NCBI RefSeq assembly: GCF_900187105.1
Contig: NZ_LT906482.1
Location: forward strand, 930,001 to 994,000
Length of the DNA: 64,000 nucleotides
Origin: Eikenella corrodens
GTDB taxonomy: Bacteria; Pseudomonadota; Gammaproteobacteria; Burkholderiales; Neisseriaceae
Direction of reading: 5' to 3'
Shown here: one piece after another, positions 60,159 through 64,000 of the stretch
Layout: each line of letters begins with the position of its first letter
How positions within the stretch are numbered: position 1 is the first letter of the stretch
Made by a program: the position numbers and the translations under genes
Notes under the pieces: model-generated
Database searches by the model: none
The model's input: the letters and a program-made list of their open reading frames with translations, nothing else
What the model was told of the DNA's origin: nothing

Positions 60159-61508
60159 CTATTTGTCCAAAACTTTGGTATTGACCAACAAGCGTACCGC
60201 TGTACCTTCATAACGCTGGTTCAACCACGCCTGTAACCGTTCGCGGTCTTTGGCGGGCAGAGGTTGGGTGAATTCGAGCAAAACCACGACGATATTGTTA
60301 TTGATGTCCGCCGGTTTGTTTTGACTGCTTTCAGGCTGCTCCTGTGTAGCGGGTGCCGTTTGCGTTTTCTCCCAAACCACGCTGCGTCCGACAACGATTT
60401 TTTCCGCTTCGGGATATTGGGCCTTTATTTCCCTCAGTACTGCTGTATCTACGCTACTGGCGGCTTTATCTGTCAACCCTTCTTCTGTTTCTTCACCGTC
60501 TCCCCCCGCATAGGCTATTTTCACTTGCGGCTCTTTTACGCCTGCCGCTTCCAGACTTTTAACCAGCAGGGCGGTAATTTTATCGGCATTTCCCGTTCCG
60601 TTAACAATCAGCTCGACCGCATGCTGTTTGTGGTTCAATATCTTACGTAGCACCAAGAACCCTTCATGTTGCTGCACGGTGGCGATGGCGGCGTTGGCTT
60701 TGGTGTTGAACAGTTCCTGACGTACCAACTCTGAGGCCATATAGCCGCTCGGAATCATCACCGCCAGCACGATGGCAGTAATAATAATACTGTGCAGCCT
60801 GCGTTTGGATTCGGTTACCAGCTCCCTGCGCGGCAGCTTGAGCAGTTTGGAAACCAGCAAGGTGGCAAAAGCGATGAATACACAGTTGATGGAAAACAGA
60901 TAAAAAGCACCGAAAAAATAGTGCCAGTTACCGTGTGCCAATCCGTAACCCGCAGTACACAGGGGCGGCATCAGTGCGGTGGCAATCGCCACGCCCGGTA
61001 TGGCGTTGCCTCCTTCTTTTCGGGTCAGGGCCACAATGCCTGCGCCACCGCCGAAAAAGGCAATCAACACATCCCAGATGGTCGGCTGAGTACGCGCCAA
61101 AAGCTCGCTTTGCGCTTCTTTCAGCGGAGTGAGCAGGAAATACAGTGTGGCAGTAACCAAACTGATGGCGACGCATACGGTAAGATTGCGCACCGCTTGG
61201 CGGATCAGTGCAGTATCGCCTACCGCCAAACCGTAACCCACACCGACAATCGGCCCCATCAACGGGGAAATCAACATGGCTCCAATCACTACCGCCGTGC
61301 TGTTCACATTCAAGCCGATACTTGCCACCGCAATGGCAAACATCAATACCCACATGTTGGTTCCCGACGCCTGTGCATTGGCCCGGATGTCGGCATCGAT
61401 TTTGTCGGGATGCGCTTGGTCATAGTCAAGGCTGAACACATCTTGCAGCTTGGCCATGGCGTTGTTGTCTTCTGCTTCTTGATTTTTATTATTCTCCTGT
61501 TCTTGCAT
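60159..61508 (-). CDS. DUF389 family membrane protein
   Basis: The 449-residue protein has an acidic soluble N-terminus (MQEQENNKNQEAEDNNAM and LDYDQAHPDKIDADIRA). About six transmembrane helices follow with the family signature IGLNVNSTAVVIGAMLISPLMGPIVGVGYGLA and GGNAIPGVAIATALMPPLCTAGYGL. A periplasmic or cytoplasmic C-terminal domain of about 200 residues contains VQQHEGFLVLRKILNH and a polar Gln/Pro linker. DUF389 function is unknown. Its stop is 19 bp from the IS end, so the IS may have cut its downstream region or terminator. Confidence 0.88.
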   Translation of the reverse strand: MQEQENNKNQEAEDNNAMAKLQDVFSLDYDQAHPDKIDADIRANAQASGTNMWVLMFAIAVASIGLNVNSTAVVIGAMLISPLMGPIVGVGYGLAVGDTALIRQAVRNLTVCVAISLVTATLYFLLTPLKEAQSELLARTQPTIWDVLIAFFGGGAGIVALTRKEGGNAIPGVAIATALMPPLCTAGYGLAHGNWHYFFGAFYLFSINCVFIAFATLLVSKLLKLPRRELVTESKRRLHSIIITAIVLAVMIPSGYMASELVRQELFNTKANAAIATVQQHEGFLVLRKILNHKQHAVELIVNGTGNADKITALLVKSLEAAGVKEPQVKIAYAGGDGEETEEGLTDKAASSVDTAVLREIKAQYPEAEKIVVGRSVVWEKTQTAPATQEQPESSQNKPADINNNIVVVLLEFTQPLPAKDRERLQAWLNQRYEGTAVRLLVNTKVLDK

Positions 61509-61599
61509 CTACTTATCCTTAAATCTTAACGATGAGTTTTGAATGCTGTGCCAACAATTGCAATCAAATATCGGCAGCACACTTTTCAGTTGATTAAAG

Positions 61600-61726
61600 C
61601 CATCTTTATAGCTTTGAAGAAACTCCGACTTGGCTTGGCCAAAATATCGATCCATTCCGTTGAAGTTCACGCTTTAGCTTCACAGAAATTCACTTTGCGC
61701 ATTTTAACAGTGTTGAAGCTCACGCT
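61600..61726. repeat. Degenerate copy of the 44-bp repeat family
   Basis: Contains TTGGCTTGGCCAAAATATCG and CGCTTTAGCTTCACAGAAAT, matching parts of the units at 3792-3922, in the 233-bp gap between DUF389 and the MMPL gene. Like the 3.8-kb array it runs into an Eikenella DUS. Confidence 0.5.
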
Positions 61727-61741
61727 TTCAGGTAGCCTTTT

Positions 61742-64000
61742 TCAGACGGCCTCCCGCTCCGCACCTTCCTTCTTCAACAGCCAGGCCGAGAGCAATACGT
61801 TCAGCCCCACGCCGAGCGATACGGTGATGCCGAAGGCGGCGACGGCGGGGGTGGTGCTGATGGCGAGCAGCAGGAAGGAGATGGCGGTGGTGAGGGCGGC
61901 GAGGAGGATGCCGCCGAGTTTGGCGGCGGGGGTTTCGCGGGCGGTGAGGGCGTAGACGGCGTAGTCCGCGCCCACGGCGGCCACCAAGAGCAGGCCGAAC
62001 ATGGCGAACAGGCTGATGGGCAGGCCAAGCCAGCCGAGCAGGCCGACGGTGGCGGCGGCGGAAATCAGCGGCACGGCGAGGATGAGGCTGCCGCGCCGTG
62101 CGCCAAAGATGCGCCACAGCACGAGCCAGGCCAGGGCGAAGGAGGCGAGTTTGAGCCAGGCGGCGTGGTTGCGGGTGTGGCGGAAGAGTTCGTTCAGATG
62201 GGCGCGTTTGTCCACCAGCCGGGCGCAGGTGCCTCCTTGGTTGCAGGGCAAGGCGGAGAGTGCGGTTTGCACGGCGGCGGCATCGTTCAGGCCTTGCACG
62301 CGCACGAGGGCGGCTTCTTGGCCTTGGATGTTGCCCAGATAGAGGGTGCGCCAGGCTTCGGCGGTTTGCCCGCTTAAGGCTTGATCAAGCGGGACGACGG
62401 GCTGGGCGGCGGCCTGTTGCAGGGCGGTTTGGATGGTGTCGGGCTTCAGGCCGAGTTGCAGCATGGGGTCGGCCGACGGGGCGGGCTGCGCGGCCAGATG
62501 GCGCAGTTGGGCGAGCAGGGCTTGCTGCTCTTCGGCGGGCAGCAGCCATTGGTTGAGCGACTGCACGCCGCCGAGGCCGCCTTTGCCGACCAAGGGTTGC
62601 AGGGCGGTTTCCACTTGCGCGCTGCGGCGCAAGAGTTCGTCTGCGTTGCCGGCCTGCACGAGGATGCTGCGGCCGCCGGTGTCGTTGCCGCTGATGTCGG
62701 CCACTTGGCGCATTTCGGCGATGAGCCGGGGCGACAGAGCCGCCCAGTCGCGGATGTCGTCGCGCCAATCGGTTTTCAGGTAGCCTGCGGCGGCCAGCGG
62801 CAGGACGGGCAGGAGCAGCCAGTGCAATCGGGCGGCGGCGAGCTGGTGCATGGCGGCGGCAAACCGGGCGGCGCGGGGGCGGTAGCCGCGGAACAGCAGC
62901 GGCAGCAGGAGCACGGTGGCGGCAAACGCGCCGCCGAGCGCGGCCACGGAAAACACGGCGGTTTGGCGCAGCACGGGCAGCGGGGTGAAGGCGAGCAGCA
63001 GGTAGCCGGTGGCGGTGATGCCCAGCCCGGCGAGGAAGGCGGGCAGGACGCGGCGCATGGCTTCTTTGGCCGCCCAGTCGGGAGAAAACACCGAGGGCGT
63101 GAGCCAGTGCAGCGGGAAGTCCACCAGCATCCCCACCAGGCTGGTGCCGATCACGACGGTGAGGATATGAATCTGCCCGAACGCGCCCACCACGGCCGCT
63201 GCGCCGAGCAGCATGCCCGCGCCCAGCGGCAACACCAGCGCAAACACGCGCGGGCTGCGGAACACGGCCAGCAGCAGGGCGAAGGTGAGCGTCAGGCCGA
63301 TGGTGGACATCAGGCCGCTTTCGCGTTCGGATTGGGTTTTGGCTTCGGCGGCAAACAATGCGCCGCCGGCGGCCAGCAGGCGGTAGCCGCCGCGCTCGGC
63401 TTGGGCGCGGGAATCGGCCAGAAGCGGCAGCAGGCGTTCGGCCTGATCGGCGGCGGCTTTTTCAGGTAGCCTGGCGCGCAGCCACACCCAAGTGATGCCG
63501 TCTTGTTCGCTATACATCATGCCGTTGCCGCTGTGCCATTGCAGGCGGCTAGAAGGCTGTTTTTGCTGCACGAAGCGGGCGAAGCCGAGCCAGTCGTCTT
63601 CCAGCGGCACGATTTGCGCGGCAAACGGGTTGGCCGCGTCTTCGGCGCGTTGTTGGAAATAGGCGGCGGGGTCGTGCAAGAGCAGTTGTTGCTGTTCGCG
63701 CGGCAGGGCGTTCACGCCGAGGCGGCGGATTTCCTGCCGTAGTTGCGCCAAATCGGGGTTCAGGCGGCTGTCCACCGCGGCGAACAGGCCGCTTTGCTGC
63801 CAGCGGCCGGCCACTTGTTCGGCGGCGACGAAGGCGCGATCGGCATCTTCGCTGCCCACCAAGAGCAGGATTTGGCCGTTGAGCTGTTTTTCGCCCGCTT
63901 CGTCTGCCGCGCGCCACACCGCGTCCACCTGCGCATCGGCGGGCAACAGCGCGGTGAGGTCGGTTTGCAGACGGCCTCCCTGCGCTATCCCCCAGCCCAG
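61742..64000 (-). CDS. MMPL-family exporter, aryl polyene cluster type (5' end outside window)
   Basis: An RND/MMPL transporter open to the window edge (753 codons seen; the sequence continues upstream of 63946 as LGWGIAQGGRLQTDLTALLP, so the first helix lies outside). Two membrane halves are seen: helices around LTFALLLAVFRSPRVFALVLPLGAG to YLLLAFTPLPVLRQTAVFSVAALGG, and a second set near the C-terminus (LASFALAWLVLWRIFGARRG to LNVLLSAWLLKKEG), each following a large periplasmic loop. MMPL exporters with the TDLTALLP start are members of aryl polyene clusters, where they are thought to move the polyene lipid or its precursor. The gene ends GAG GCC GTC TGA, inside a Neisseria-dialect DUS. Confidence 0.85.
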   Translation of the reverse strand: MGWGIAQGGRLQTDLTALLPADAQVDAVWRAADEAGEKQLNGQILLLVGSEDADRAFVAAEQVAGRWQQSGLFAAVDSRLNPDLAQLRQEIRRLGVNALPREQQQLLLHDPAAYFQQRAEDAANPFAAQIVPLEDDWLGFARFVQQKQPSSRLQWHSGNGMMYSEQDGITWVWLRARLPEKAAADQAERLLPLLADSRAQAERGGYRLLAAGGALFAAEAKTQSERESGLMSTIGLTLTFALLLAVFRSPRVFALVLPLGAGMLLGAAAVVGAFGQIHILTVVIGTSLVGMLVDFPLHWLTPSVFSPDWAAKEAMRRVLPAFLAGLGITATGYLLLAFTPLPVLRQTAVFSVAALGGAFAATVLLLPLLFRGYRPRAARFAAAMHQLAAARLHWLLLPVLPLAAAGYLKTDWRDDIRDWAALSPRLIAEMRQVADISGNDTGGRSILVQAGNADELLRRSAQVETALQPLVGKGGLGGVQSLNQWLLPAEEQQALLAQLRHLAAQPAPSADPMLQLGLKPDTIQTALQQAAAQPVVPLDQALSGQTAEAWRTLYLGNIQGQEAALVRVQGLNDAAAVQTALSALPCNQGGTCARLVDKRAHLNELFRHTRNHAAWLKLASFALAWLVLWRIFGARRGSLILAVPLISAAATVGLLGWLGLPISLFAMFGLLLVAAVGADYAVYALTARETPAAKLGGILLAALTTAISFLLLAISTTPAVAAFGITVSLGVGLNVLLSAWLLKKEGAEREAV

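Overview
The window comes from a betaproteobacterium of the family Neisseriaceae, most likely Eikenella or a very close relative. The main evidence is the dozens of copies of the 12-mer AGGCTACCTGAA, the DNA uptake sequence (DUS) dialect of Eikenella, both within genes and as inverted pairs acting as terminators. Gene content agrees: a FarR-type regulator, a Correia element, IS1016-type insertion sequences and neisserial lipoproteins.

Layout. 1-1.9 kb: a decayed prophage end, with structural genes on the minus strand and a truncated integrase on the plus strand. 2-6 kb: lpxB-rnhB, an initiator tRNA and a FadL-type porin. 6.1-11.2 kb: a minus-strand envelope operon, kdsC-lptC-lptA-yjbR-lipoprotein-lptB-rpoN-hpf. 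11.9-17.3 kb: proline uptake and catabolism (putP, putA). 17.4-22.2 kb: a broken restriction-like gene, a secreted protein, a DUF808 membrane protein, corC-ybeY and small genes. 22.4-31.8 kb: valS, fabA-fabB, farR, cdsA and an RNase II-family gene. 31.8-32.1 kb: an AT-rich gap with a cluster of DnaA-box-like sites. 32.1-39.7 kb: gnd, lpxC, waaC, etfBA, a perfect parS site, yigZ and purD.

39.8-49.1 kb is a foreign island carrying Neisseria DUS dialects (AGGTCGTCTGAA and AGGCCGTCTGAA). It holds an hrpA helicase gene split in two by a nuclease-like gene that is itself interrupted by an IS1016-type element. The 3' half of hrpA carries an in-frame insert with a complete GNAT acetyltransferase domain bounded by direct repeats. 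Next comes an AT-rich single gene for a HEPN-motif protein, a candidate RNase defence gene, and then a truncated SWIM-domain gene. valS is a second, smaller import with the same foreign DUS.

49.3-57.9 kb: two tandem paralogous lipoproteins, lpdA, a papain-like hydrolase, a DUF4878 lipoprotein, parA-rsmG, a PACE efflux protein and gluQ. 58-64 kb: a FAD oxidoreductase and an MMPL exporter of the types found in aryl polyene pigment clusters, separated by a second IS1016-type copy and a DUF389 membrane protein; this part mixes Eikenella and Neisseria DUS. The exporter runs off the right edge.

Together the genes cover lipid A/LOS synthesis and transport (lpxB, lpxC, kdsC, waaC, lptABC), fatty acid and phospholipid synthesis (fabA, fabB, cdsA), and central metabolism. 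parS, parA-rsmG and the DnaA-box cluster suggest the window lies near the chromosome origin. All calls are from reading the sequence; no database search was run.
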